A stretch of 64,000 bases of DNA from Mariniflexile sp. TRM1-10 (GCF_003425985.1 NZ_CP022985.1:4386001-4450000), one strand, 5' to 3'; positions 42,548-53,208 are shown, counted from the first letter of the stretch. Notes: generated by a model not told the origin, from the sequence alone. Numbers and translations are program-made.

Positions 42548-45500
42548 TATACTTCTTTGGTTTCAGCAAGTTCAATAAACCTACAAAATGGATTAGCTAA
42601 TTTAATTTGTTCTGGTGATTTACAGTCCGGTTCAAATATATTTGGTGAACCAACCATAATAAAAATGGCTTTAGCTCTTGATACTGCAACATTAAAACGA
42701 TTGGGACTATATAAAAAATCCATTCCTCGTGGAGCATCTTCAGGTGATGAACTAGCTAAACTATATATTATTACAGCAGCTTCTTGACCTTGAAATTTAT
42801 CAACCGTTCCGATTTCAATAGTTGGTATTCTTTTTTGCAATTCAAACACGCTACTATTATAAGGTGTAATGATTTTAATGTCCGTATCTTGCAATACTCT
42901 TTTAACATTTTTATCATCATACCAGAACACATCACCTTTGGTCAATTCAGTTGTTATTTTTTCAATATCTTCAATCTCTTCGAGTGAAAAATTAGTATTT
43001 CCTTCATGTGTTACTGCTTTGTAAAATAATCCAGAACCTTGAAATACAGTATTGCCTTCAACTCTTTGATTTTCTAAACCATCAACAGATTGCAATCTTG
43101 ACTCGTAAAACATTTCAGAATCAAAGAAACAAATAGACGGGTGCATTCTATAAGTTTTTTCTAAAAAAACACCTTTTTCCTCTGAAATTGTTTTTTTTCC
43201 TTCAAGTAAATGTTCTAATGCTGAAACATCTGTACCATCAGGATGTACTCCTTTCATAGGTTGTTTTAATTGTTGATGGTCACCTAAAAAGACTATGTTT
43301 TTTGATGCTTGTGAAACAACTAAAGTGTCAATTAATGCAAATTGTCCAGCTTCATCAATTATCAAATAGTCTACATTGTTTTTTAGCTTCTCATTACACC
43401 ACATAAAACTTGTACCAGCAATGACTTGATATTTAGAAATGTTAGATAATATGGGATCAATACTTTTCACCATGTTCCACTCATATTCTGTTTCGTCATT
43501 ATTAGAACCTTTATAAATTATTGAAACATCTATTTTTTGATTTATTGCTAATTTTTGAACTTTATCAAGTAGATTAATAATCACTTTATGACTTAAAGCC
43601 GTTATTCCAATTTTCTTGCCTTTTTTAATTAGTTCAAGAACCATATGACTTCCTGTAAAACTTTTACCTGATCCTGGTGGTCCTTGTATAGGTAGATAAC
43701 TGTTGTTTAATTTAGAAGCCCAATCAATACTTTTTGCTACTAAATCAGTAGTGTCAATTAAAGGTTGTAATAAATTTGGCAAATTATTCAATAGTAAATC
43801 TCTTGTAACTTTATAATCATTTAGACTATTTTCAAAACCATTAGCTACAATCCATTCTGCAAAAAGAATTAATGACTCTTCTTTCTTTTTTGTATCGATA
43901 TATTCATCTTTTATAATTGTTAAAGGATGAATATCTTTATTACTTGGACCTTTTTTTAATTTAATAAAACCTTGTAAATCATCAATTTCAATAATTTCCA
44001 TCGATGTTTTACTATTTGCAATTTTTACTTTATTTCCTTTTTTTAATTCACATTCTTGACTAGGAAAAGTATAAGTATCGATAAAACTTCTTTTATCAGG
44101 AACACTTTGACCAGTAAACTGTAAATAAGTTAAAGTTGATTTTTCATCTAATAATTCATCAGCTTCTAATTCCAAAATCCTAAAATATTCCCACCAAAAT
44201 GATTTTTGTTCTCTTCTATACCAATCAAGCATATTAGTGAGTATGAATCTTGCTTGTTGTTCATTGTTTCGTTCATTAACATCAAGAGGAATATCTTGCA
44301 TTAATGCATCATAAATGGGTGTAATTCTTTCTAAATGAGCATTAATACTTTCCGGAACCTCAGCCGTATTTTCAATTGGTCTTTCAATTGTTTTACCATT
44401 AGAAATTAATAATTCTCTTTCTTTTTCAAGCCACAAATGTAAATTTAAGGTAGAATAGCAATCATCTTGGTTGTAAAGCTGAATGGCAGCTTTCATTTCT
44501 TCAGTAATTAATTCAAACTTTTTACTCTCAAGTAAAAATTCAAAATCTGCTTTAAATTTGGACAGGGTTCGTAAATCCATTTCTCGAACAAAACCATGAT
44601 AAACTTCTAGGTCTTTTAAGGAATAACGTTCAACTCCTGCTCTTATAGATTGTTTTAAAACCCTGTGTAAGTCAACAAAACTTTTCGTTCTTAGTAATAT
44701 ATCTATTTCATTTACCTTTACAGCATATTTACCCATCATTCTTTTCAAGGCAATGGTTTCGTAAGGAGCATAATGATAAATATGCAATCCAGAAAATTCT
44801 TTTCTTTTATCAAAAACAAAATCAATGAACTGCTCTAATGCAGCTTTTTCTTCTTCCAAATTGGCAACCCAAATACAATAATAGTTGCTTTGAAATACCC
44901 AACCAAATAGATATTCTAAACCTGAAGGTTCAACTAATGGATCACCTTCAAAATCTAAATATATGTCACCATCAGAGGGTTCTGGTAAATTATAAAAACC
45001 AGTATTTTCTATGAGCTCTAATAGCTCATATCTTGGCTTTTGAGCAGTTCTTGTTTCGTTTTGAATTCTTGCTTGCTCTCTTAGCTTTGTGAAAGTCTCT
45101 TTAGAACCTTTTGTTGGTTTAAAAGGAATCGGCAAAGGTATTTCAGACATTGCTTGTAACGTGGTAATACCATATTGTTTTACTTCCTTGATTTGAGAAG
45201 TACCCATACCTGCAATAAAACTCAAATGGTCATCTTCTCTTCTAACACCATTACAATGTTGCCACCAATTACATATGTCACAATGTGAGCAAGGTTCTGG
45301 ATAGGTGTCAATTGGAGTATTTATGGCATTATCTAATCTTTTTTTTATTAATCTTAAATAGGAAATATAATCATTTACACGATAAGATAGCTCACTTTCA
45401 GGCGTTCTAACATGCATATATTCAGGCAATAAACCTTGTATTTCTTCAATTATTTCAGAATATAATGATATTTGTAAAATTGTACCAGCTCTTGTTTGTG

Positions 45501-45906
45501 TTGATAATTTTGTATCGATAACTTCATAAGACCAATTTCCAAGTGTACTTGGAGTAGCTACTTTTATTAAAAAATCAGCCCAACCTTGCCACTTATCATT
45601 ACTTAATCTTGCCTGATAGATATAGTCAGCACCCTGCTGCATAGCTTCAATAGTCTTTTGCCTAGAATTTGGTTCTTCCTGATCTATTTTAACAATTGAA
45701 AGACCTTTAGCTTCCAATTCAACTAAAAAAGAATTTTCAAAATCAATACCTCTTTCTCTCAAAACAGCTAAAACCCTGTTATTACTAATTGGCTTTTCTT
45801 TTAAGCCTTGAACAACATCATAATTAAGATTAGTTAAGTGCTTACAATGAATATGATTGGATAAATCTGAAGCTGAAAAAATAATTTGATTATGTGACTT
45901 TCTCAT
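42547..45906 (-). CDS. TM0106-type RecB-like nuclease fused to a DnaQ-like exonuclease and SF1 helicase
   Basis: 1119 residues in four parts. RecB-like nuclease (about 1-200; WQGWADFLIKV and YEVIDTKLS) with four cysteines in CSHCDICNWWQHC for an iron-sulfur cluster; a 3'-5' exonuclease-like domain (DGDIYLDFEGDPLVE, about 310-520, with YNQDDCYST); a linker; and a UPF1-like helicase: QGPPGSGKSFT (Walker A), IIDEAGQ (Walker B), QQLKQPM, VDKFQGQEA and NVAVSRAK. Probably DNA repair or defence. Transcribed towards hsdR, not in its operon. Confidence 0.85.
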   Translation of the reverse strand: MRKSHNQIIFSASDLSNHIHCKHLTNLNYDVVQGLKEKPISNNRVLAVLRERGIDFENSFLVELEAKGLSIVKIDQEEPNSRQKTIEAMQQGADYIYQARLSNDKWQGWADFLIKVATPSTLGNWSYEVIDTKLSTQTRAGTILQISLYSEIIEEIQGLLPEYMHVRTPESELSYRVNDYISYLRLIKKRLDNAINTPIDTYPEPCSHCDICNWWQHCNGVRREDDHLSFIAGMGTSQIKEVKQYGITTLQAMSEIPLPIPFKPTKGSKETFTKLREQARIQNETRTAQKPRYELLELIENTGFYNLPEPSDGDIYLDFEGDPLVEPSGLEYLFGWVFQSNYYCIWVANLEEEKAALEQFIDFVFDKRKEFSGLHIYHYAPYETIALKRMMGKYAVKVNEIDILLRTKSFVDLHRVLKQSIRAGVERYSLKDLEVYHGFVREMDLRTLSKFKADFEFLLESKKFELITEEMKAAIQLYNQDDCYSTLNLHLWLEKERELLISNGKTIERPIENTAEVPESINAHLERITPIYDALMQDIPLDVNERNNEQQARFILTNMLDWYRREQKSFWWEYFRILELEADELLDEKSTLTYLQFTGQSVPDKRSFIDTYTFPSQECELKKGNKVKIANSKTSMEIIEIDDLQGFIKLKKGPSNKDIHPLTIIKDEYIDTKKKEESLILFAEWIVANGFENSLNDYKVTRDLLLNNLPNLLQPLIDTTDLVAKSIDWASKLNNSYLPIQGPPGSGKSFTGSHMVLELIKKGKKIGITALSHKVIINLLDKVQKLAINQKIDVSIIYKGSNNDETEYEWNMVKSIDPILSNISKYQVIAGTSFMWCNEKLKNNVDYLIIDEAGQFALIDTLVVSQASKNIVFLGDHQQLKQPMKGVHPDGTDVSALEHLLEGKKTISEEKGVFLEKTYRMHPSICFFDSEMFYESRLQSVDGLENQRVEGNTVFQGSGLFYKAVTHEGNTNFSLEEIEDIEKITTELTKGDVFWYDDKNVKRVLQDTDIKIITPYNSSVFELQKRIPTIEIGTVDKFQGQEAAVIIYSLASSSPEDAPRGMDFLYSPNRFNVAVSRAKAIFIMVGSPNIFEPDCKSPEQIKLANPFCRFIELAETKEV

Positions 45907-46425
45907 AGTAGAATAAAGAATTAGCTTGAATTATACAACGGTGTAAGTGATTGAATTAAATTGAATTTACTCACAAAACCAAATGTAATGATTTAAAGCA
46001 ATATATTTAAAACGGATGCAAATTATTCCAATTGCCACGCCTTCCCAACGCTCCTAAAAAAATTACTGTCATGGTTTTTGTCCCACCACACATCAAGTAC
46101 TTTGTCTGTTGGCTAGAAAGTTTAGTTTAAAAATAGAAATCCAATAAGCCATCAGTCAAAGAGCTTGCCCAACGCTCAAACAAAAACTCGTACGCTACGC
46201 AACTCATGCCAGTAATTTTTTTCCCAAGCTTAGTTACATAATGTGGCATTATAGTACATAAACAAAATCCCTATTCCAATTGAAGTTACCGGATGTACTA
46301 TTACTAAAGTTTTCCAAATATGCCATATTGATTCTTCCCAACACTTCTTCAAAATCTAACTTAGTAATTCTAAGAAGAAACTTAAATACTACTAAAAAAA
46401 GAAATAGAGATTTTATAGCAATAAA
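45907..46425. other. Intergenic stretch with long repeat copy A
   Basis: No gene supported. Most of it (46025-46254) is the left copy of the ~230-bp direct repeat described separately. Confidence 0.5.
46025..46254. repeat. ~230-bp direct repeat, copy A
   Basis: About 94% identical, by eye, to 53311-53541, same orientation. Contains its own inverted arms AAAAAAATTACTGTCATG (about 46057) and CATGCCAGTAATTTTTTT (about 46205). The two copies flank the yedK-dnaE-dinB-lexA-like module. Confidence 0.85.
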
Positions 46426-46698
46426 TTAAAGCCAGAGAACTGGATCGGGGTTAGTGGTTTTAAAAAATGCTCTTAATTTCATACAAAGGTTGCTATGTAG
46501 TTCCAGATATGTGGCTTCATCTATAGGTATGGATTCTTCCCATTCCTCCAAGTCTTCCAAACCTTCCTCCCATTCAGAAAACTTAAAAACAATAAAATCA
46601 CAACTATTGGATTCCATAAGTGTTTCCTTGGAAATTTTATACAGTTCCATAGCTGTACTGTTAGCTGCCAGAATATATGTATATGAAATGTTGTTCAT
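46426..46698 (-). CDS. Small acidic protein, unknown
   Basis: 90 residues, acidic, with EEGLEDLEEWEESIPIDEATYLELHSNLCMKLRAFF. No recognised family or membrane segment. It lies inside the repeat-flanked mutagenesis module. The frame is open with an AUG start, but the evidence for it is only its length and composition. Confidence 0.45.
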   Translation of the reverse strand: MNNISYTYILAANSTAMELYKISKETLMESNSCDFIVFKFSEWEEGLEDLEEWEESIPIDEATYLELHSNLCMKLRAFFKTTNPDPVLWL

Positions 46699-47207
46699 AG
46701 TTGTGGATATACTGAGTAAATTTAGTTTTTTTTAATATTGTTTAGATCTAGTTAGACTCCTTACACGCCATTAATCCCTTAGGGACAATTTTTTATCCTT
46801 TAGGGATAAGTAATGGGACTCCAAATTGTAATACATCACGAATACAAGTATTATTTTCCTATATTTACAATATATTTTTTCTTTAAACATTCAACATATT
46901 TATCTTATATTTGAATTATGAAAATTTATCCAAAACCAAAGGACGTAGGCAGAAAGAGTTGCTGAATCAGGGAATGGCAGCGAACAAACCAGTAAGCCTT
47001 TGGTAGAACTGTTCAATAAATAATTTCAGAAGAAAGTAATTGCTAATTTTTTAAATCTCAAAAATTTCCTTTTTATATGTTACCGCTTCAAAGAACATAT
47101 TTAAAGGAAATTTTATTTCAGCCCTAAAAAACACTTGCATAAACTGAGTTGTCATAAATTTTCTAAATAACCAACATTTGAACAGCATTGTTGGTTTCCA
47201 AGCTTAA
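46699..47207. other. Gene-free stretch
   Basis: No gene supported. Contains ATCCCTTAGGGA/TCCTTTAGGGAT (about 46769-46805), a TTATATTTG box at 46902-46910 followed by ATGAAAA and a 15-codon ORF (MKIYPKPKDVGRKSC). The same box-plus-ATGAAAA arrangement occurs at 53173-53190, next to repeat copy B, so it is probably part of the duplicated flank. Confidence 0.4.
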
Positions 47208-47945
47208 TCAGAAAACTTCACTCAGTTCAGAATAATCTACCCTATTGATTATCGTTTCAATATTGCTATCCACTTTGGGGCTAAACAGCTCCTTACTAAC
47301 GGTATAAGCTTCCAATTTTGATTCAGGATAAACGGTATGTATAATGTCTTTGATATCCTCTTGATTTAAATCACTTGACAACCAATTTTGTGTGTTGACG
47401 TCATTAAGGATGACCGGTTGCCTCTTTTTAAGGTTGTGAATTTTTTCGAATAAAGGCGAAGCTGCCTTGGTTAAAATGGTAAAGGTGATATAGGTGTCTA
47501 TTACCGAGTAAATACCAGCCAATGCCAAAGGTTCCTTATCTTTTTGGCGTATGTGAAATGGATATTTCTTTTTGTTATGTTCATGGGGTTCAAAAAACCC
47601 TGTAACAGGAATGATGCAACGTCTGGTCATAGCAGATTCCCTGTATAGATAATGCTGGAACAGTTTCTCGGATTGCGCGTTTAAACCACCCCCATATTTT
47701 ACAGCCTCTTTATAATACGCCTTAATTTCCTGGCTGTTTTTATTGGAGGGTACGATGCCCCAAACCCCTGGTGCCAAAACATCCCATTTCTCCTGGGGTA
47801 TGACCAACATATTGGGATGTGCAAAACCGTTTAAGTGGTAATTTGGTGTATCAAAAATGGGTCTAACATTTTCATTGTTCAATGTGACCTTAAAATGTTC
47901 TTCCAATCTATTAACCTTGTGGGTAGTACTGGTATGAAAACACAT
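47208..47945 (-). CDS. yedK: SRAP-domain abasic-site crosslinking protein (YedK/HMCES-like)
   Basis: 245 residues. Cys2 (MCFHTS) is the residue that forms a covalent bond with abasic DNA once Met1 is removed; FANP-like GFAHPNM, PVTGFFEPHEH (Glu) and a C-terminal His-containing block are those of the SRAP fold. Protects single-stranded DNA at lost bases. Last gene of the yedK-dnaE-dinB series, 49 bases after dnaE. Confidence 0.9.
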   Translation of the reverse strand: MCFHTSTTHKVNRLEEHFKVTLNNENVRPIFDTPNYHLNGFAHPNMLVIPQEKWDVLAPGVWGIVPSNKNSQEIKAYYKEAVKYGGGLNAQSEKLFQHYLYRESAMTRRCIIPVTGFFEPHEHNKKKYPFHIRQKDKEPLALAGIYSVIDTYITFTILTKAASPLFEKIHNLKKRQPVILNDVNTQNWLSSDLNQEDIKDIIHTVYPESKLEAYTVSKELFSPKVDSNIETIINRVDYSELSEVF

Positions 47946-47994
47946 AACTCCTGATTTTTATATAAAGATAAAAAATAGGATGGTTACTTGTATG

Positions 47995-50952
47995 CTATTG
48001 ACTTCTAGGATCTTGCTTTAAGGACATTTTTTTTGACCAAATAATATCCACACTACAAAAATCAAATTCTTCGGTGATCTTTCCATAACAGGCATACACC
48101 CCTATGCCATGGATGGGATAGGTATCGACGACTTTAGTAAAATGGACGGTATCAAAATAGTTACCTTCCTTATCAACAAACGTGCAAAATCTTAATAACT
48201 TCCCATTTGAAGCCTTATGGAATCGGGTATTTACCAAAACGCCATAGAGCAATACATTTTGGTTGACGTGTTTGTTCATGTCACTTGCCCTAATGTTATC
48301 CTGAAAGGCTTCATCCACCAAATCAAAATAACTGCATAATGGAAACCCAAGCAGTTCTATTTGGTCATACGCCTCTTCAATAAACGTTGTCGTTAATGAT
48401 GGCAAATTGAACTGCCTATGTTTGGGTTTGAACAACCGTGCCTGTGCCGTACCCTGTTTGCTTACGCTTAATTTAAAAATAGATTCCCATAACAACTCGG
48501 TCTTGGATCGATTGGTAAATCTAAAGGCATCAATTCTGATCAATATGGTAATTTGTTCGATGCTAATAACGACCCTATCAATAAAATCATCCAATGATCT
48601 ATAGGGTCCATTGAAATTCCGATCGGTAAGGAACCGTTTAATGGTCATGGATTCCAGGCTTTTCAAATAACCAAAGCCCAAATAAATATCCTTGCCTTTT
48701 AATATGTTTTGGTGCTCGCTATGATTGATACACGGCGGATGCACGATACCACCACACATTTTTGCTTCGTGTATATAATGCTCGGTACTGTAAAACCCAC
48801 CACCATTATTTAAGACAGCCACCATAAATTCCAATGGGAAATAGCATTTTAGGTATAGACTTTGGTAACTTTCAACGGCATAGGATGCCGAATGCCCTTT
48901 TGCAAACGCATAGCCGGCAAAGCTTTTGATTTGGTTCCATACTTCCAAGGTCAAGGCATCGGCATACCCCTTTTCTTTACAATTTTCAAGGAACTTTTGT
49001 TCCACGGCCATAAACTCTTCCCTGGACCTAAACTTGCCGCTCATCCCCCTTCGCAAAACATCGGCTTCACCCAATGTCAATCCCGCAAATTGATTGGCCA
49101 CTTTTAGCACATCTTCCTGATATACCATGATCCCATAGGTTTCAGGCATGATTTCCAGCAACTTGGGGTTGGCTTCCTTTCGCTTTTCAGGGTTGCGCTG
49201 TCTGACAATAAATTCCTTTTTCATTCCAGAACCGGACACCCCTGGCCTGATAATGGAACTGGCGGCCACCAATCCCAAATAATCCTGTGTTTGAAGTTTT
49301 TGCATTAATCCACGCATCGCTGGAGACTCCACGTAATAAGCTCCAATGGCTTTTCCCCTTTTCAATAAATCGTTTATTTTAGGGTCTTTTTTGAATGTCT
49401 CAACCTGGGTAATATCAATGGGAGGCCATTCCGGTCTATTGTATTGAATAATTTCAATAGCTTCCTTGATTTTAGCCAAGCCCCTCTGACCTAGAATATC
49501 AAACTTAAAAATCCCCACATCTTCAGCAATGATCATGTCAAATTGAATGGTTGGAAACCCTTTAGGCGGCAAATCGGTAGCCGAATAATAATGAATGGGT
49601 TTGTCCAAGATCAACACACCACAGGAATGCACGCTTAAATGATTGGGGAAGCCCCTAATGAGCTGACCATATTTTAAAACCAAGCTTGACATTTCGTCCA
49701 AACTTTCCGGAGTGTAATTCCCATCACTCAATTTATCGATCTCTTCTTTTGGCAATCCAAAGACTTTGCCCAGTTCCCTCACCACACCTCTATATTTAAA
49801 TGTGTTATAGGTTGCCAACAACCCCACATTCTTAAATCTATTGAAAATATATTGGGTGATATCCTCCCTATCCTTCCAAGAAAAATCAATATCAAAATCT
49901 GGAGGCGACGCCCTAAATGGATTGATAAAACGCTCAAAATACAGGTCCAGTTCAATGGGGTCAACATCCGTAATTCCAATGATATACGCCACGATACTGT
50001 TGGCACCACTACCCCGCCCCACATGGATGTATCCCATCCGTTTGGAATAGGAAATAATGTCATAATTAATCAAAAAATAGGACACAAAATCCATCGTCCT
50101 GATCGTGGTCAGTTCGGTCTGTAAACGCGCTTTAACCTTGTCATTCGGATGGGCATATCTTTTATGTAAATTATCCTCACAGAGTTTTACCAGCAGCTCA
50201 TAATCGGCTTCAGGAGATTCCAAATACACCTTTTGGTTTTGTGTTACCCGGTCTTTTCCAAAATTAAAATCAATGGCACATACATTCAATATGTGTTCTG
50301 TATTGGCAATTATCTGTGGATATTCAGCGTAGGTTTTTTTTAAATCTTCAAGTGATAACATGGTATCCGTTATTCTACACTCTTCAGATGTTTGAAGCTT
50401 GCTCAATAAGGTATTATTATCAATGGCCCTTAGCAATCGATGGGCGTTAAAGTCTTTTTTGTTTCTAATGGTTACCTGTTGTTGTATAACCAACTTATCC
50501 GTATATGATTTATAAATTGAAAAAGGTAGTTTTTTCAGCTCCTCTACAGAAACACCAATAAACTCATAATCCTTAAATTGTTTCTTTTCGTTTTGCAGCA
50601 CCTTTTCAAACGGATAAATAACGAGCACATCCTTAAACATTGGTGCATTATCTGGAATGCTTTTCTTTTGATGTGAGTACTCAGATAAAAACCCATTCAA
50701 TTCCTGAAAACCCTGGTTGTTTTTTGCAATGCCCACAAACTGCTGTAAGGCACCATTCCTAAAGTCAACGCCAATAATGGGTTTTAAATTAAACTCTTTG
50801 GCTTTGCGAATGAAATTCAAACAAGCGGATGTATTGTTGATATCGGTCAGCGCCAGTGCTGTCACATTGTTTTTTATGGCAAGCTCCAGGAGATCTACCT
50901 CTGAAAATGTTCCAAAGCGCAGGGAATAATAGGTATGGCAATTGAGATACAT
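47995..50952 (-). CDS. dnaE: DNA polymerase III alpha-type polymerase (DnaE2-like size)
   Basis: 985 residues, short compared with replicative DnaE (~1160 or more). PHP domain at the N-terminus (NCHTYYSLRFGTFSEVDLLELA ... ALTDINNTSACLNF), then the C-family palm: GRGSGANSIVAYIIGIT and PDFDIDFSWKDRE (catalytic Asp ~346), and GMSGKFRSREEF further on; the C-terminal beta-binding and OB parts are reduced. With dinB and yedK it makes an inducible translesion set. Its ATG shares one base with the stop of dinB. Confidence 0.92.
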   Translation of the reverse strand: MYLNCHTYYSLRFGTFSEVDLLELAIKNNVTALALTDINNTSACLNFIRKAKEFNLKPIIGVDFRNGALQQFVGIAKNNQGFQELNGFLSEYSHQKKSIPDNAPMFKDVLVIYPFEKVLQNEKKQFKDYEFIGVSVEELKKLPFSIYKSYTDKLVIQQQVTIRNKKDFNAHRLLRAIDNNTLLSKLQTSEECRITDTMLSLEDLKKTYAEYPQIIANTEHILNVCAIDFNFGKDRVTQNQKVYLESPEADYELLVKLCEDNLHKRYAHPNDKVKARLQTELTTIRTMDFVSYFLINYDIISYSKRMGYIHVGRGSGANSIVAYIIGITDVDPIELDLYFERFINPFRASPPDFDIDFSWKDREDITQYIFNRFKNVGLLATYNTFKYRGVVRELGKVFGLPKEEIDKLSDGNYTPESLDEMSSLVLKYGQLIRGFPNHLSVHSCGVLILDKPIHYYSATDLPPKGFPTIQFDMIIAEDVGIFKFDILGQRGLAKIKEAIEIIQYNRPEWPPIDITQVETFKKDPKINDLLKRGKAIGAYYVESPAMRGLMQKLQTQDYLGLVAASSIIRPGVSGSGMKKEFIVRQRNPEKRKEANPKLLEIMPETYGIMVYQEDVLKVANQFAGLTLGEADVLRRGMSGKFRSREEFMAVEQKFLENCKEKGYADALTLEVWNQIKSFAGYAFAKGHSASYAVESYQSLYLKCYFPLEFMVAVLNNGGGFYSTEHYIHEAKMCGGIVHPPCINHSEHQNILKGKDIYLGFGYLKSLESMTIKRFLTDRNFNGPYRSLDDFIDRVVISIEQITILIRIDAFRFTNRSKTELLWESIFKLSVSKQGTAQARLFKPKHRQFNLPSLTTTFIEEAYDQIELLGFPLCSYFDLVDEAFQDNIRASDMNKHVNQNVLLYGVLVNTRFHKASNGKLLRFCTFVDKEGNYFDTVHFTKVVDTYPIHGIGVYACYGKITEEFDFCSVDIIWSKKMSLKQDPRSQ

Positions 50953-52166
50953 TATTGTTTTCTATGTGCCAATAAAATAGGCGGTTCACCATTAAAAGGG
51001 TTATGGAAACGTCCAATGGTCTTTGCACCCATGGAAGCAGCTTTTTGTATACTTAACTCACCATACCGACTGCGAATGGTATCCATGGCGTTGTAAAGGC
51101 TTAGCATTTCCTCGGTATCATCAAATAAATTAATCTGGTAGTTTCCGGTCACTAAATCACTAAACTTAACGCCCACCAAACGGATCAATAATCGACGTTG
51201 GTACAGATTATCAAACAGCTCCAATATTTTAGGAATCAGCACATGGTCGGCACTGGTGTATGGAATTTTTAGTTGTTTGGAATAGGTATTGAAATCCGAA
51301 TACCTAATCTTCACACTAATACATGATGCCAGTTTATCACCCCTTCTCAATTGAAAGGCTAAATTTTCTGCCATAGCAAAAACAGTGGTACGTAATTTAA
51401 CCATGTCGGTAGTATCTTTACTGAAGGTGCGTTCCGTTGAAATGGATTTTCGTTCATGGAACGGAATGAGTGGCGGGTCGTCCAAACCATTGGCACGTTT
51501 CCAAATCGTTGTTCCATTCACACCCAGTACACTGGTCATCATTTCTACAGGCATCTGTTGCACCACGCCCACTTTATCAATACCTAAATTTCTGAGGATT
51601 TGATAGGTTTTATCACCCACTGAAGGGATTTTTCTAATGGACAACGGGGCTAAAAATGGTTTTTCAAACCCTGGGTCTATACGCAATTGGTTATTGGGTT
51701 TCGCTTCACCGGTGGCCACCTTGGAAACAATCTTGTTGGATGACAGACCAAACGATATGGGCAGACCTGTTTCCTTGATAATCTTTGTCCGCATTTCCGA
51801 AGCGTATTTATAGCTCCCAAAAAATTTATCCATCCCACTTAAATCGGCATAAAATTCATCAACACTGGCTTTTTCAAAAATGGGCACGTTTTCCTTGATG
51901 ATGTCAGTAACCTGTTGTGAGTACTTGGTATATATGGAGGCATTGCCACGAATGACAACAGCTTCCGGGCATAGGCGTTTTGCCAATTTCATGGGCATGC
52001 CGGAATGGACACCAAAACGCCGTGTTTCATAGCTACAGGCAGCAACAACACCTCTGTCACCAGTCCCACCGACCAATAACGGACGCTTTTGCAACCGACT
52101 GTCTATCAATCGTTCACAGGACACAAAAAAGGTATCCAAGTCCAGGTGTAATATGTTTTTGCCCAT
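50952..52166 (-). CDS. dinB: Y-family DNA polymerase (DinB/Pol IV-like)
   Basis: 404 residues. HLDLDTFFVSCERL and KASVDEFYADLSG (catalytic Asp and Asp-Glu, about residue 103) are intact, so unlike ImuB this is an active polymerase. Palm, fingers, thumb (KIPSVGDKTYQIL, HhH) and little finger (RRLLIRLVGVKFSDL) are recognisable. First gene of the operon, transcribed from the shared region with the lexA-like gene. Confidence 0.93.
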   Translation of the reverse strand: MGKNILHLDLDTFFVSCERLIDSRLQKRPLLVGGTGDRGVVAACSYETRRFGVHSGMPMKLAKRLCPEAVVIRGNASIYTKYSQQVTDIIKENVPIFEKASVDEFYADLSGMDKFFGSYKYASEMRTKIIKETGLPISFGLSSNKIVSKVATGEAKPNNQLRIDPGFEKPFLAPLSIRKIPSVGDKTYQILRNLGIDKVGVVQQMPVEMMTSVLGVNGTTIWKRANGLDDPPLIPFHERKSISTERTFSKDTTDMVKLRTTVFAMAENLAFQLRRGDKLASCISVKIRYSDFNTYSKQLKIPYTSADHVLIPKILELFDNLYQRRLLIRLVGVKFSDLVTGNYQINLFDDTEEMLSLYNAMDTIRSRYGELSIQKAASMGAKTIGRFHNPFNGEPPILLAHRKQ

Positions 52167-52170
52167 GTCA

Positions 52171-52211
52171 CAAAATTAGCTACATTTTATAGCAATTATT
52201 GCTTATATTTG
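52171..52211. promoter_or_regulatory. Divergent promoters with central palindromic operator
   Basis: Minus-strand TAATTTTG (52171-52178, for dinB) and plus-strand TATATTTG (52204-52211, for the repressor gene) both fit TAnnTTTG. Between them is AGCAATTATTGCT (52191-52203), a perfect palindrome, the natural binding site of the S24 repressor. Confidence 0.7.
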
Positions 52212-52218
52212 TAGCATT

Positions 52219-52989
52219 ATGAAAATGATTTCAAAAAACCTCCGGCATTTACGCCATCTGAAAGGGCTCACACAGGAAACCCTTGCGGATGACCTTCAGG
52301 TAACGCGTTCACGTATAAGCTCCTACGAGGAGGATCGTTCGGCACCCACGATTGAGATGTTGATCAAACTCTCTGATTATTTTAAATTGCCAGTTGACAT
52401 TCTGTTGAGGAACGACCTAACAAAAGCAACGGACACTTCTTTTATAGACATAGGAAACCAACGCATCTTGTTTCCAATTACTGTGGACAATGACAATAAT
52501 AACTTGATTGAGGTCGTGCCGATAAAAGCCTCTGCCGGCTATTTGGCTGGTTACGATGATCCCGAATATATAGAACAGTTGGAAAAAATAAAACTCCCAT
52601 TCCTGCCAACAGGCAAGCACAGGGCCTTTCCCATAAAGGGAGATTCCATGTTGCCCATGAAAAGCGGCTCTTATGTGGTGGGGCGTTTTGTGGAAGACAG
52701 AAGCGATATAAAAAGTGGAAAAACCTATGTGCTTATCACCCTTAATGATGGCATGGTCTATAAACGGGTCATTAACAACATTGAACTGAATAATTCACTG
52801 CTCCTGATATCAGACAATAAAGCCTATAACGACTACAGTGTCCCCATAGACGAAGTCCTTGAATTATGGGAGTTTACATGTAGCATCAATACCCAGGAAT
52901 ATAGTGAGCAAGAACTGAAAATAAGCAGTATTATCAATATGTTTAATGAGTTGGGGGTTGAATTGAAATCTTTGGAAAAAATAAGATAA
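52219..52989 (+). CDS. LexA/CI-type S24-peptidase repressor
   Basis: 256 residues. XRE HTH (KNLRHLRHLKGLTQETLADDLQVTRSRISSYE) joined to an S24 self-cleaving domain with Ala106-Gly107 (cleavage site in KASAGYLAGY), Ser143 (GDSMLP) and Lys182 (MVYKRV). DNA-damage signalling through RecA would cleave it and release the divergent dinB-dnaE-yedK operon. The TATATTTG box ends 7 bases before the ATG, so the mRNA is nearly leaderless. Confidence 0.9.
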   Translation: MKMISKNLRHLRHLKGLTQETLADDLQVTRSRISSYEEDRSAPTIEMLIKLSDYFKLPVDILLRNDLTKATDTSFIDIGNQRILFPITVDNDNNNLIEVVPIKASAGYLAGYDDPEYIEQLEKIKLPFLPTGKHRAFPIKGDSMLPMKSGSYVVGRFVEDRSDIKSGKTYVLITLNDGMVYKRVINNIELNNSLLLISDNKAYNDYSVPIDEVLELWEFTCSINTQEYSEQELKISSIINMFNELGVELKSLEKIR

Positions 52990-53208
52990 TGCATACCATT
53001 GTTGATATTAGGTCGTATCCCATAATGTGTGTAAGCCTTGAAAACAAACTATGTTTTTATATTTTGGTGAATCCAGACTGATGCTTTGGTTCATGTTATA
53101 GGCTGGATGGTGTTCAAAGCCATTACTAAAGCATATCAATGTACTTGTTGATTCTTCCCAACATAATTATCTTATATTTGGTTTATGAAAACAGCAGTAA
53201 GACCAAAG

